The translations under genes and the position numbers were made by a program. The notes beneath the pieces are model-generated. The model was given only the letters and a program-made list of their open reading frames with translations, was not told where the DNA came from and did not search any database. A stretch of DNA of 64,000 nt from Ulota crispa (taxonomy: Eukaryota; Streptophyta; Bryopsida; Orthotrichales; Orthotrichaceae), in NCBI GenBank assembly GCA_963920765.1, contig OY987245.1:9750727-9814726 (forward strand), in the 5' to 3' direction. This document shows, piece by piece, positions 41,501-54,400 of the stretch. Position 1 is the stretch's first letter; the number at the start of each line of letters is the position of its first letter.

Positions 41501-44385
41501 CCTGATGTAAGCAAATATTTCTCATTTTTTTTTGAAGGGGAACTTGACTTGTTAGAATGTAAACAAATATGAATCTCAAGCTATTGTCGTGGTCATTGGC
41601 AGCTTGATGAAATGTGTCTTCAATTTTGTTCAGGCTGAGAAAGCATGGGTATTGTACGAGGAAATGAAGACTGTCGAGGGTGTAGTTCCAAATGCACAAA
41701 CTTATAATCATCTTATTTCGGCCTCATGCAAGGTAAGCAGCTTAACACTAATTGCGTAGAACGTGGGCACAATATCTCTGCGGCTGACGTGCTGCAGTTC
41801 GTTTAATACGCTGATGGTCCGCCCTCATTGTTCTTGTTACGTAAAACATCCATGGTTTGCTGAATTAGGACTTTTTTTAGACGTTATAATTGGAGTTAGC
41901 ATTTGTTCTTAATCGAGACTCTTGCTAATGTCTAGTAAACTGTATTCCTAGAGCTTTTGCCATTTGTATTGCTCAAGGACTGGTGGTAGTAGCTGTAAGT
42001 GCTCTCGGTTAGTTTTGACTTATCTCTGTACGATTTGCAGGGAGGTGATCATTCCGCGGCTTTGAAAGCTTATGAATTGATGCAAGATTCGGGCTACCAG
42101 AGAGCCGTGACTTGTGCTACTTTTAACAAGCTCATCCAATCTGCCAGTCAGACAGAGGGTCTCGAATGTGCTCTTCAGGTTGGTAATTTTTTTAAACAAC
42201 TTACGCTTGAGGACTTGGTTAAGAAACAACGACAGCTTGTTTATATTTGTTGAGTCTCCTCATTTTAAGAATCACTAGAGGTCATTCTAGAAATCGATTC
42301 ATTTACTTTCGTTTCCGTCTGAATGGAAATTTAAATCTAGGTTCTCATCTTTTTGGTTGGGCTTTGTACAGATGTATAGGAAAATGCTAGAGTTACGATA
42401 TAAGCCCGATGCCATCACCTACAGCACTTTGGTGGTCGCTTGCAATCGAGAGGACAATCTCAACCAAGCTCTTCTTGTCAGCCAAGAGATGGAGGAACTA
42501 GGTGTCAAGCCCAACCAGGTTTGGAGCATCTCCCACACTATCCGTTAGCTTGAGACCTTCGCCTCTGACTGATTTAGGCCACATTGTGAATTTTCCGTTC
42601 TGTATTTTATGACATTGCAGGCTTTAGTTTCCAGGCCAGAATGAAAACTTTTCACTTGTGGATTACCGTCTTCCTATCAACATAAAACATTGAAAGATAG
42701 AGCTTCGCATGGTGCAATAATTTAGAACGTGGTGACAAACATGCTATGTCGCACAGTGGTATCGCTATCAGAAAGATGCTCAGTTTTGAACTGGTTTGCG
42801 TATGTCATTACCCTTGACGGGTTTATTCAATACATGGAAAACACGACCCTTTATTTGTTTGAAATTATACTATTTAGGTGGTGCAACATTCTATCATTGG
42901 AGCTTTTGGACAAGCAGGTCAGTGGGAAGATGCTGTTGCTACATTCAGAGTTCTTCAAGAAGGAGAGGTACGTAAGCGCCCATTTAGTGCTGAGTTTGTT
43001 TCTCTTAGAGTCAGGACATACATGAAAGTTTAGATGTGTGTGTTTGTTTCTCTATTTTTTAAGTTATTACTGTTATTGAATTGTAATGCAAATTTCAGCG
43101 TGAAAGCTTAGGCAGTTTGACGGTTTGCATCTGGCTTGTAGCATGGGGTTAAACGCTGATGGTTGACTTGTTGTAGGAGCAATTGACCTCTGTCTCATAC
43201 AGCATCATCTTCGACGCATGCTTCGGAAAGGGAGGTGCTGAAGCAGTTCTAAAGCAGACGAAGCCTGGAAGGCTGGAGATTACCCCTGGTGAGCCAGACT
43301 AGTGATCCGAGATTCGATGAGTTGATATGGTACATTAGAGTGCCAAAGATGTGTCCTTATAGCAATTGGGCAAAATCTTGGTATCTGTTAATGATTTTAC
43401 TGATTTAAACTTCATGTAACCGTGCCCTTGACTGTTTGGCAGGAATGCAAGCTGCAGTTGGCTTGTATGAAGAGGCAGCGGAGGTCGGGTTCTTTACAAA
43501 TTTTACACAGACTGACCTTGCCAGGTCAGATTCGCCATCTCTATTTTCCAATGCCGTTGATTTATTCATTTACCGAATTGAATTATACATGTGGCTCAAT
43601 TCCCTTGGAAAGGTAACGTGAGAGGATTTTTTTTCTGAGCTTTCAACTTGATCGACATGGGGGGGCTTCAGGTGTGATGTACGGACCACGAGTATCTCAG
43701 GGACTGCGGTGGCAATTTTGGCTTGGCTTCTGCGCATTGGAGAAGAGCCCCCTGCCTCAGATATTCTTATTATTACCGGCGTGAAGAAAAACGTGGTTAG
43801 TGCATTTTTCAGTCCTTAACTTGTACTCTTCATTACCTGCTTGGTTATTGAACCTCGTTTTACCTTCCGTAATTGCTCTGCTCTCGACAATAAGGATAAA
43901 TGAGTAGGAAAATGGTATTATTATTTGCTCAAACAGACTCTCAGTTCCTCACAAGGACTAGTATTTTGCAAATTCAAATCTTGTAGGGGCTTTCGCCTTT
44001 GTCCTCTACCGCTTACGAGGTTGAAACCATACACTTTTGCAAAGAGGTCTCTCACTTATTTCTTTCAGCTATGTCCGTTAATAACCAAATCAGTGGCCTT
44101 CGTTTTACTTAAAACCAGTCATGATTTTTTTCCATCTAACTAGGGCAATCCTCGTATTTCTTATAAAGTAATTTTTGGATCTCAAATGCGCAGGCCACAG
44201 GAAAGCCCCGGAAGGTCAGGTACACGAAGAACCATACCGTTGCTTTGAGCACACTCAAAGCTGTAGGATTGCCCTGCAAGCCTCTGGATACTGCCACTAT
44301 GCAAGCGTTAACTGTAGCTGGAGCTGAAATCAAACAGTGGCTTGACGATACACAAGACAAAACCATTGTTAAAGAGGGACACTAA
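38583..44385 (+). CDS. Organellar PPR protein with C-terminal SMR-like domain
   Basis: Proposed start ATG 38583 (MQCLTRVSGLSSSSSGE), a targeting-like N-terminus. Exons: 38583-38701, 38805-38970, 39276-39332, ~39557-39729, 39999-40045, 40351-40452, 40750-~40841, 40991-41111, 41306-41506, 41634-41732, 42041-42178, 42372-42518, 42878-42967, 43177-43290, 43441-~43617, ~43671-43796 and 44193-44385. About nine PPR units are visible, such as AGVKPGVLTYNTIISCC and YKPDAITYSTLVVACN. The last ~120 residues resemble a SMR domain (AVAILAWLL ... DILIITGVKKN ... LSTLKAVGLP). PPR proteins bind organellar RNA. The repertoire recalls the plastid At5g02830 type, but this is not certain. Exon 4, the 40841 donor and the 43617 donor are the weakest calls. 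Confidence 0.82.
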
Positions 44386-45609
44386 TCAACGGCACCAATG
44401 AGGTAAATGTTTGAGGCGCTGATCAAAGATGAGGGTACCAAATTCGGTTGATCATAGATATACAGATGCATTATCTTGTTGAAATCTATGCATCATTTCC
44501 AGTGCTTCTGTATTATGCAAGCGGAACTGTGGTTTTCAAAAGGCTTTCTTGCCATTTAATGCGCGAGTTGCTGAATAGCCATTGCCGACATGTTTTAGAG
44601 TATTAGCACATTTGATTCGAAGTAGAACTTCGGCTATTAGCATATCACTCGGCTAGCATGTGTGGGCTGCAGTACTGTACAACATCTGTCCCTTTGACTG
44701 TATTTCCGCTCTCACGAATGTATAACTAGATTCAACACTTCGGTAAACTCTTCATAAACAAGGCTTCAGTCTTCAGCGGATTTGTTTGTACGAAGGAAAC
44801 ATTGTATTTCAGAATTACTGCTCTACACATGTAAGTAGTGAGGACGCTGTATTATCTTTGGAGATACTTTGTAAATGTCATTTGCACTTGACACTGAAAT
44901 TTTTAAGAGATCTCCAAATTTCTTAACATTTTTCTGTACCCCTTGTGTTGATGTGTGTTATAACCAAGTACTGAGAAGGGTCCCAGCTAGTATTGGACTC
45001 TTATGTACATTTTAGGGCAACTATCAACTCTACATTCGGATAGTTATCAGCTCTCGCTGAAGATAAGGGAATGTAAGTAAACATTTGCACTTAACCCTAG
45101 ATTTGTAGTTTTGTTTCGACTTTATCTTGGTGGATGTTCGAAAGAGAGGGCATTTGTGAAGGATCTTGAAAGATAATTGCAGCAAGCCCACCGCACACGG
45201 GATTTTTTTAGCATTTTGTTTCTTCCTTGGAATGCCTTTCGGCTTTGTGGGGATGTGCCCCTGGACCCGCCATAGGCGGTTTCATTAGAAATAGAAGTGT
45301 CTGAACAATAAGAGAGGCGTGTAATTGTACACACCCTCACCTGTGAGACAAAATTGGGGCGACCATTCCCCTGCCATTTTGTTTCTTCCATATGCATCAG
45401 TTTCAAAAGTGATTCTAGTTGTACTGGTAAACAACAATATCTAATTGATTAATATTTATTAACCCATTCTTAGAATTGTGCCCTGGAGTAGGGCACACAA
45501 CATTCTATTAATTTTCTTTTTGATCGTCTCTCCATACCCGTCAAATGTGCTTCATAAATAGTCAATTGATCAATCATCAAGTGGAGTATAGGATGAAGTT
45601 CACTAAATT

Positions 45610-45646
45610 ATGTCAAGCAATGACCTTAGGGGTCATTGCTTGACAT
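45610..45646. repeat. Perfect 16-bp inverted repeat (hairpin)
   Basis: ATGTCAAGCAATGACC (45610-45625) and GGTCATTGCTTGACAT (45631-45646) are exact complements with a 5-nt loop. It may be the abutting ends of a small element or a foldback remnant. Confidence 0.85.
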
Positions 45647-45746
45647 GCTAGGATTGAGTGTCATAAGAATATCTTGAGAGGCCTAAGCACTTATCATCCA
45701 AGTTTGGCAAGTACCAAACCTTTGATAAGTGCAAAGATGGATGCTC

Positions 45747-45844
45747 TAACCCTTAAATGCTGAAGGAGATGATTCTTGTCCCCGCAAATACACACGGCCT
45801 TGTATACCCACGATAACCCCCTCCTAGCACTTAAGGGGCTAAAC
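45747..45844. mobile_element. Small TTAA-family-like remnant
   Basis: CTAACCCTTAAATGC at the left and GCACTTAAGGGGCTAA at the right are imperfectly inverted over about 98 bp. The outermost bases are CTAA rather than TTAA, so assignment to the TTAA family is tentative. Confidence 0.4.
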
Positions 45845-45849
45845 ATGCA

Positions 45850-46155
45850 TTTTGCATTTTAGATACCTCTAAAAATCTGCAACATTTGTATAGATGCCCC
45901 TAGTTTTTTGCACAAATACCCTTAACATAGTTGTTTTGCTTTTTCAAAATCATTGTTTCTAAATCTTATAATGAATACCTTAATGTTTGAATCATAGAAG
46001 CACACAAAGATGAAACAAAATAATTGAAAAAAAAATTACTTGCAAAACTACTTGAGATGCTCCTTTAGGATGTCAAGGGTATTTGTGCAATTTCTGAAAA
46101 ATCAGGGGTACCGATACAAATATCGCTAATTTCAGGGTTTTCTATCAAATTTTCC
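45850..46155. mobile_element. Mutator-like MITE (copy 4), left end decayed
   Basis: The interior and right end ('gtatttgtgcaatttctgaa', 'atcaaattttccc') match the other three copies. The left end lacks the clear GGGAAAATTT terminus. No target duplication could be read. Confidence 0.6.
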
Positions 46156-46940
46156 CTTTTTTTTTTCATAAGCAGAGATTGATAGTTTTGTTGGGGTTGA
46201 TTGTACGTGTAATTACCTTACCATGTATTGTGTTCAAGTCAGGATGCCCAAAATCCTTGTCAAAATCCATATTTCCACGTCACAACTCTACGAACCACAA
46301 AATATCACGTGTCACATTTAGGCAAAAAGCCAATTACTGTCGAATCTCACTTGAGCAGACCTGATTTCGGCTCCAACAAGAAAGATAAATTATTCTTTTT
46401 AAAAGGAATGATTAGGGGTGTATGCTAAGCTTAGGCATGTAAAATATTCTTAAGCTGCAAGGTGGCCGCACCTAAAACACAACAGTGCAAGCTCCATGGA
46501 CAATTTGGATCGAAATTTCTTGAGTCCGAAACTTGGAGATTAGTAGCAAATTGAAAAACAGAGAGAGCACTGAAAATTGACTTCAGATCATTCTGATTCG
46601 AATTCAAAGAGTTATTCAGAGGCGAAGTGGGTAAGCTGAAGACCCTTTTGAATGCAGCCACCAGCGCGAATACACGCAAGTCAATGAAAAGCATGCCCCC
46701 CAAGCATTGAACATAACCTCTGCCAATGCCAAAACACTAAATATTGGATACAGCCAATATGCCGCAATAAATTGAGATGCTCCAGAAGTGTTGCTGCAAT
46801 AGAATTTTGGTCCCAAGCAACCACTCCCGGATAAAGATAAGAGGAATTTACCTACTTGCTGTACAAACGAGGGCAACATGAAATATCAAGTTTCTAAGAA
46901 CTTAATAAACCAGGCGATGATAAGAATGCTTACGAGTCAT

Positions 46941-48942
46941 TCAGGCATGCATTCTCGAGTGCTTGCCATCATCAAACTGTGCATTTTGGGCCGCTTTGAA
47001 GGTATCCAGAAACGCCTTGGCATCCTCCAGCTCCAGCTTCTTCTTATGCCTGTCCCACCCGTGCTCCGTAGCCAGAATCTCAATCACACGCGGCAACGCT
47101 CTCGTCGCGGCGTTTGTGTCAAGGAAAGCAATCCGCGCTCTCCTGGCAATGAAATCCACAACAGACTCGCAGTACTCGTGGCGAGCGCAGTAGGCCACCT
47201 CGGCTTCCAAGTACGGGTAGCCATGCGCCAGGCGCTTGCCCAAGCCTTCCAATTGAGCGATCTCTGCAACACGTGAGGCCAAGCCGCCATAGGAATCCAC
47301 CAAGTGCTTTGCAGCTGCAGAATCCATTGCTCCGGGCACAATCTTACCGCCATAGCTCCTCTTCATGCGCAAGTAGCTCTGCGAGAGCACGGTGAAAAAT
47401 GCAGGATCCCATCCGTAGGCTCCCATCAAAGGTAAGCCATGGGTTAAGCAGTCTTGCACCGGTTGAAGAGACCCCGTCTTGATGGCAGCGTCCACAGCGT
47501 CCTCTGCCATGCTCCGGTACGTCGTCCACTTGCCGCCCGTCACCGTGACCAACCCGTCCGGATCCACGCACACCACGTGATCTCTGGAGATGGACGCCGT
47601 GTCGGTGTCTTTCACGTTGGGATCGGTCGCCAAGGGACGAATCCCGCTCCACGCCGACATGACGTCCGACCTGCGCACCTTGACAGTGAGGTAGTCGCTG
47701 ATGGCGTCCAAAATGAACTGGATCTCCTCTTCGTGCGGCTCCGGGCGCATGCTCAGCGCCGCAGCGGAGTCTGTGGTGCCCGCCACAGTGCGTCCCAACC
47801 AAGGCAGCATGAACACCACCCGGCCGTCCTTCGTCTTGGGCACAATCAAGCCCATGTGGTCCGGGGAGTAGTAATCGGGAAGCACGACGTGCACTCCGCT
47901 GGAGGGCGAGATGATATTCGATGGCTTCCCCTCTGCCATGCTCCGGACGTCGTCACAAAACGGACCTGCAAAGTAGCGGCAATAGTAAGCAAAACGCACG
48001 TACCATTTGCAAAAAAACGTAGCAGCTTGAGGTGTTGAAGAAGATCATAATACCTGCAGCGTTGACGACAACTTTAGCATACACATCAAACTCCTTGTTG
48101 GTGAGATTGTTGCGAACCCGAGCTCCAACGACGGTACCCGTCGTGGGATCTTTCTTCAACGCTACTACTTCAGCGTGATTCAACACCGCAGCACCTGCTA
48201 ACGCCGCAGTGCAAGCAATAGCCACGTTCAAACGCGAGTCGTTCATCTGACCGTCATAATACACCACCGTGCCTTTGAGCGTCTTGTGCAGGCTGTTCTC
48301 CACAGCCAGCGTGGGGTATGCTTCCAGTGATTCCTTCTTAGAGAAATACCGTGAAAGATGCAGCATGCGTGTTCCTGCGACGAGATCATACGCCTTGAGT
48401 CCCACCCAGTAGTAAGGCAGCTCCCACCACTCGTAGCAGGGGGTCATGGTGGGCAAGGACTTGCACAGATGCGGCGCGTTTTGAAGAATTCCTGCTCGTT
48501 CTTCAAGCGCGTGCACAACAAGCTTGAACTGCCCGTAATCCAGTTTCCAGAACGCTTTTTCCAAGTAGCGAACCCCGCCGTGGACAAGCTTTGTGGAGCG
48601 TGATGATGTGCCCGCTGCGAAGTCGTCTCGCTCTACCAACCCTACACGTAACCCCCGAGTCACGGCGTCCAGTGCCACCCCGGAGCCCGTGGCGCCACCT
48701 CCGATTACCAGGATGTCCATCGGATTCGCTGCTGTCGTGCCGCGTAAACGCATCTCCTGCACTGTTCGGTGCGGCACTTTCCAATCGGTTGAAGCCATGG
48801 CGGACGCCACGGCCGTTGCAGCCTCGCTCTTGGGTTGCACGGGATCGTTGCTGCTCACTTGCGATGTTGTCCATGCGGCGATGGCTGTCGTTGCCAAAGC
48901 TCCGCCTATCAACCCTTTCCGAAAGCGAGAGACTCCCGCCAT
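46941..48942 (-). CDS. SDP6: FAD-dependent glycerol-3-phosphate dehydrogenase, mitochondrial
   Basis: Two exons join in phase (48054-48942 and 46941-47965), separated by an 88-bp GT-AG intron. They encode about 637 aa, close to the ~630 aa of plant SDP6. A basic, hydrophobic N-terminus (MAGVSRFRKGLIGGALATTA) suits mitochondrial targeting. The dinucleotide-binding motif GGGATGSG is at residues 81-88, followed by GTSSRSTKLVHGGVRYL, typical of the GlpD/GUT2 family. The C-terminal region contains WSGIRPL and TGGKWTTYR. The enzyme oxidises glycerol-3-phosphate to dihydroxyacetone phosphate and passes electrons to ubiquinone at the inner mitochondrial membrane. No EF-hand extension of the animal type is seen. 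The frame is intact. Confidence 0.96.
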
Positions 48943-49099
48943 GTTGCTCTAATCCCACTCCACAACACGGCTGTAATCAGATTCATATGCAGGTAACGCA
49001 ACCAATGCCGAGAGTGCGAACTATTCACCCTCCCTCTCCCTCCAAAAGCTCGTCGACCAAACCCCAAATTCACAAACCCCAAAACTTTCGACAATTCCA

Positions 49100-49615
49100 A
49101 CACAATCACAACCAATTTCGTGACATGGATCCAGAGCTTCTGAGCAACACTGCGACTAAGCAAAGCAACACAGAAACAAAAAGCGGAAGAGCAAGTGAGC
49201 GCTCCATACAAACCAAGAGGAGGACGCAACGATCGGAAATCCACAAAAATTCCAGACCACGCTCAAAAACCCAAAATTCCAGACCCAGCCACGATCAAGT
49301 TCACGACGTAAAATCCAGAGCTTTGGCTTTTGATCACAAGCAACAGAGCAAATGAACCAGGCGACAGAGAACGAGGGGCACAAAGTGAAGTGAGTACTCT
49401 AAAAATATCAAGACAAAGACGCAGCAACGATCGAGGGACCCGGATCCAAAATTCCACAGCAGTCCACCTACAGGCTACAATCACAACCAACTTCGAGACG
49501 TGGATCCAGAGCTTTTACTGTGATCACGAGCAGCAAAGACAACAGGGGGATGAGGGGGGAACAACACAAGTGAGCAACGTAAACGTACCAAAAGGGAGGA
49601 CACAACGATCGTAGA
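49100..49615. repeat. Three imperfect tandem ~190-bp copies upstream of SDP6
   Basis: 'ccagagctt' recurs near 49130, 49313 and 49505. 'gac.caacgatcg' recurs near 49213, 49418 and 49596, and 'aaaattcca' is also shared. The copies lie 160-670 bp upstream of the SDP6 start, so they are probably leader or promoter DNA. Confidence 0.75.
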
Positions 49616-50210
49616 GTTAGAGAGAGCAAGCGATTCTCGTCTTTTGCTGCAACGCACTGCGTGAATCGGAGTTCCCGATGCGTTGCGCAGCCACGCCCTT
49701 GGCCAATTCGGGTTCCCCTCCTCCTCCGCGCAAGACCCTAAACCCTAAACATCACCCTCATCTCAACACCGAATTCTCCAAACCTTGTTGCGCTCCCACC
49801 ACATGCAGCTGCAAATTTTTGCGAGGTCGAGTCAATGGAATGTTTAGGCTACTGCACATGTCTTCTACCCTCGCTGACTCGTCTACAGTAATTTGAGTAG
49901 CGAAATTCACAAAAATGAAAAAGGAGAAAAGGGTTGTCTGGTTTTAGGGTGTTTGGCATCTCGTCTGCTTACCAACCTCAATACAACTACAGTACTGTAC
50001 TGTGGAATTCTTCGATTATTATGAGAGTTTCTGGTTTCACGGTGCGGTGGACGAAGCGGAGGCTGCCTCCGAGGTAGGCTTTTATTGCACCTGCACCGAC
50101 GTCTGGCTTTATCTACCCCTCGAGACCCGGTGTAATAGCCAAAAACGCTAGCTTTTACTTTCAGATCGAGTAGTTCAGGACATCCGGTTCGATCTCTTTA
50201 ATAGCACCTT
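49616..50210. promoter_or_regulatory. Likely SDP6 promoter region with telo-box-like repeats
   Basis: A moderately GC-rich stretch upstream of the SDP6 leader repeats contains CCCTAAACCCTAAAC near 49736. This is a double telo-box-like motif. No TATA box was singled out. The regulatory role is inferred from position. Confidence 0.35.
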
Positions 50211-50213
50211 CTA

Positions 50214-50562
50214 TAATAGGGGCTTCAAACATCAATTCAATTTTTCAGGTAGAGAAGTCACCTCGGTGAATTCACTACTGAACAGCAAGGTGAGCCACCT
50301 TTGGAATTCACTCTTAACGTGATTCCTAACATGAATCACATTAGAAGTGCACTTCAAAAATTCACTTTCATTTAGTCCATTTTCATGGGTGTCTCAAACA
50401 TTCAGACCTCTACTTGTGCACAAAATCCTAATCACAAACTCACAAGTGTGTCAGACTTTGGGTATGTAAGTGAACAAAAATAATTCACTAGTGAGCGGGG
50501 ACCATGTAAGGAGATAATTCACTAGTGAGGCGTAGACCAGATTTTATATTTGAAGCCCCCTA
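50214..50562. mobile_element. MITE-like element with AGGGGCTTCAAA ends
   Basis: 'aatAGGGGCTTCAAACAT' near 50214 and 'ATATTTGAAGCCCCCTaat' near 50562 are inverted, with AAT outside both. The length is about 350 bp. The interior repeats 'aattcactagtgag' twice. The ends resemble in style those of 31991-32420. Confidence 0.6.
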
Positions 50563-51482
50563 ATATCACACATCTGTCGTGTCATCAAACCCAGGAAACC
50601 GATTTACCCAATTCCAAAGCTTATGGCTTTGTACTGTCATTGTCCACTCGTTATATCACAGAAAGGTAAATACAAGTTTGAAGTAAGGAACACAAACTAG
50701 CATACTCAAGGAATTGCAAACATACCTAGTAGGACAATGAGAAGTTCAAAAAAGTGTGAATAGTGAATTACCCAGCTTTTCTGATTCCTGTAACCCCCCA
50801 CGTGTTTCATTAATGCCCCTCTCCATCTATCACTGCATTTTGGGCACGTAGAACAAGGACTGCGAGTATTTCAACGAAATGCATGAACAACGACATCCCG
50901 AATCCAGTCCACGTTTACTGAAATCGTTGGCTCCATGCTCTGTTCTGTGTACCAAACAGCGATAAAGTTATTAATTGCGTAGACCGAGTGTCAACGTGTC
51001 CACCTCTGACCACCTCGATGGAATTAGTTGACCTGCTTGTAAACAAAGGACTGAAAGGAGCCTTCGAGAGGACTAAGTCTAATTTGGATTGGAACTGCTC
51101 TTTGACACCTTCTATTAGTTTGTACTTACGAAACAATTTGCGGGGCCCACTATTTGATGAGATTCAAAGAGCAAACCACAACGACCTGGACGGTCGTAAG
51201 ATTGAAATAACAGCAATATCACCTGCAAATTACATGAACCCCATTACATGCAGAAATCGACAGCGTATAACTGAAAGTCCTGCAGCTTGCTGCGAATGAG
51301 GTACTGCTGGACAGCCTTCACAAACAGCACATAATTCTCGTACTGTAGGCAGTGGCGCTTCCGAATTCTAATCATCTAGCTGTAGCATTCTAAGTGCAAG
51401 CCAGAGCTACACCTGGCTTGTGTATAGACCGTTGCTGCATCTCCTAACGCTACCGATCCGCAGCTCCCCATCGATGTAAAGA
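50563..51482. other. Intergenic DNA downstream of THO3
   Basis: No gene is seen. The portion near 51482 is likely THO3 3' untranslated region. A ~100-codon open frame at 50988-51299 has no recognisable domain. Confidence 0.4.
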
Positions 51483-54400
51483 TTACGGGTTCTCAAATCC
51501 GAAAACTCTAAAAACTCCTGTAAGTACAAGTACATAATCTTTAGGTCTCATTTGATCACATTTACTAAAAAAACATTCACCCAAAGTGCTCTCATCCAAG
51601 AACAGAAAAACAGAGGCATTAGTGAATTGAAAGCGACACTAGCACTTTAAAGAAGTGAACAAGATACGGTAGTAGAAAAGGCAACAAAGCACGAGCTAAG
51701 CGTAGTAGTAATGGCATACCTTCATCAGTTTGATACTTGTTTTTGTCATCAGCAGCAAATGCCAACAGGTTGTACTTTGGATTCCATTCCACGCTGTTCA
51801 TTGCTGCCCGGCACGGTATTTGGTACACCGAACGTCCAATATCCACTTCGGCCTGCAGAAATGCCTATGTGAATGAACGTAAACCACCAGTAATGACCAC
51901 AAGAGAATACAATCGGACCTCAAAGAACGATGACAATGAAGATCCGCCTGGCAAAAGAACACCGAGCAGAAAACATAGACAACAAAAATACTATAGTCAA
52001 ATGAAGGAAAGGAAACTAAGCTCTTTAAATGGAGATAAAGCTGAACAGCTTATAGGAAAATTCCTCTAGGCTGTAACATTCTATAAGGCTGCAACACCAC
52101 AAAAGAGCTGTTGTTTGAGGAAATTTATCTCCGCCACCACTTTGAGTTCTAGTATGTCAAGGTGATGACAACTTACGATATCAATAAAAAGATCTTCACT
52201 CGCAGAAGCAATATATTGCCCGTCATGATTGAAGCTAATTGTGCGCACAGGCCACCTTAAAAAAAAGAGCAAAGATACAAGAATGTCACCGAGTTGAAAA
52301 ATTGAGAGGATGTTAATTAGTGAAAATCGATCTTTCTACTCACACGTCTGCATTATACAAAACTCGGAAGCGAGGTCTTTCCAAGACCATCATAAATAGC
52401 TCTGAGTCAAAAGAACAAAATAAGCCAAGTCTTCAGGCTATGGTACAAAATTCTTCAAGCTGAAGCAAAGATTGTCACAAGAAAAGCCTATTCTAAGTAG
52501 AGCTCTACTAAAGGAAACCAGGAAAACACAAAGAAGAAACATATAAACTTACTCGAGCTTGGTAAATGTCCGCACGCACAACATCTCCGAGACATCCCAT
52601 AGACTAACTAATGCATCTGCACTCCCAACAGCTAAGTACCTGGTCCAAAAGTTGAAACCTTTGCTGTCAAATAATGGTAAAAAAATTTGCCAATCAAGTT
52701 TGAAAAAATTCCGAGAATAAAGCAAGGAGAAAGCATCTAGATTGAGCAAAGGACATTCGAGGAAAAACCTTCCAGTAGGGTCAATTGCAATGCAATAACA
52801 ACCGGCAGTATGTGCAACCAGTGTTTGTAAAGTCTGTAAAGATGGATATTCAAGAACCTCTACAGTCCCTGTGGAATGAAAGCAAAAAATAAGTACAGGA
52901 CCATGACGAGAACAAAGATCATAGTAGTAAATTCGTAATAGCTAAATTTGCTGATCACAGAAAAGCAAATGTTGCCACTTAAGGCAAAATAGAAGAAATG
53001 AGCTCCTGCATGAAGAAAAATTAGAAAAGGCTGGACATACAAATATTACGATTAATGCGCTTTGGACTAAATCATCAACTAACCGTTCCCTGTTGTGAGA
53101 AAGAAAAGCTCGCCAGTTGTATTCCACGCAATTTCGTTAACCTATGCAAGCCAAGCTTAGGTCAGTGTGCTACTCAAGGTTCACTTAAAGATCCGTATAA
53201 ATTTCTGGTCCTCCAAAATCATCAGTCAACGGACCTTACACTCGAGTAGGAGATGAAAATGAAGAAGGAATAAATAGCAAAGATAACCCCGCATAAAGTG
53301 CACCAGCAGGTTGTAGATAGCATACCTCATAAGTAAATTTGCGTTTATGGATAGCTCTAAACTTCCGAACATCAATAATAGTTAGCTCATCATCCTGCAA
53401 ATAAATAAACGCAGTTTTGGCATTGACTAAGCAAAGGTCCTTAGTCTCTCTAGCTCCACAAGTGCAAGAGCAAGTACTAGAGTAAACGAACTCTCATTAC
53501 ATGTGCTTCCGGGTTTCCAAAAAGAAAATCACAAATCAATACCACGAATCTAGTTAATAGCCTGTATAAGGAAGACTTCTTAAGCAAAATCTGTTTCAAC
53601 CAAAGTACAAGTCATACAACCTGCCCAGAGTGGCACTTAAAATTAACAACAATATCCGAACTTACTCGATTACCAACGGCAATATGACTACCGTCAGGCT
53701 TGTAGGTAATATTGATGTTCTCTCCACTCAATTCAACTTGCTGAGAGCATTTTCCGGCTGCAACAAACACAGCCATCAACATAAGCATCAAGAACCCTTC
53801 ATATTCAGCTCAACAGTTAAGAGCGGAAGTGCATCAACCATGAGTGCAAAGGAGACCTACAGAGTCACAAGACTAGTCAAACACAATCACATCAACAAAT
53901 CTCAGGAAAGAAAGAGTAGTGCTGAGCTGTAAATAAAGGCAAAAGAGGTAGGTAAAGCTAGAGAGTACATTAATAAATACTCACTGCGGGCATCCCAGAG
54001 ACGCACTGTCTTATCACCCGATGCCGTTGCTAACAATTCCGAGTGCTTGGGATCCCAACAGAGCTGGTCAACGCTGTCTGTATGACCCTTCAACTCCATA
54101 TCCTTTGCCTTACTCTGTTCCCATAAAAATACAAAATGAATCAACATGAGCAAAGCAAGCCACAAAAAAGAAAAGAGAGGAAAAATTTGCGTCAATTATG
54201 GAGGAGATTTTCCATACATGACCATGAGGCTCAATATGCCAGATTCGTGCAGTCTGATCCACAGACCCCGATGCCAACTTTTTGCCTGAACAATTCCATG
54301 CCACTGAATGCACCTGAACACGTACCAAAAACATCAGATATCGATAATAAATATCATCAGTGGAAATCCCGTTAAAAAAGCAAATGTAGCCACTGCCAGC

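Larger units (their letters stand above)
44386..46940. other. Intergenic DNA between the convergent PPR-SMR and SDP6 genes
   Basis: The first few hundred bases are probably PPR-SMR 3' untranslated region. A GC-richer stretch at 45122-45406 has an open minus-strand frame without a domain. A hairpin, a small TTAA-like element and a Mutator-like MITE follow. 46431-46880 has only short frames and is likely SDP6 3' flank. Confidence 0.45.

Noticed and set aside
47454..48038. 194-codon plus-strand frame inside SDP6
   Set aside because: It is antisense to conserved SDP6 exon 2 and crosses its intron; the length reflects high GC content.
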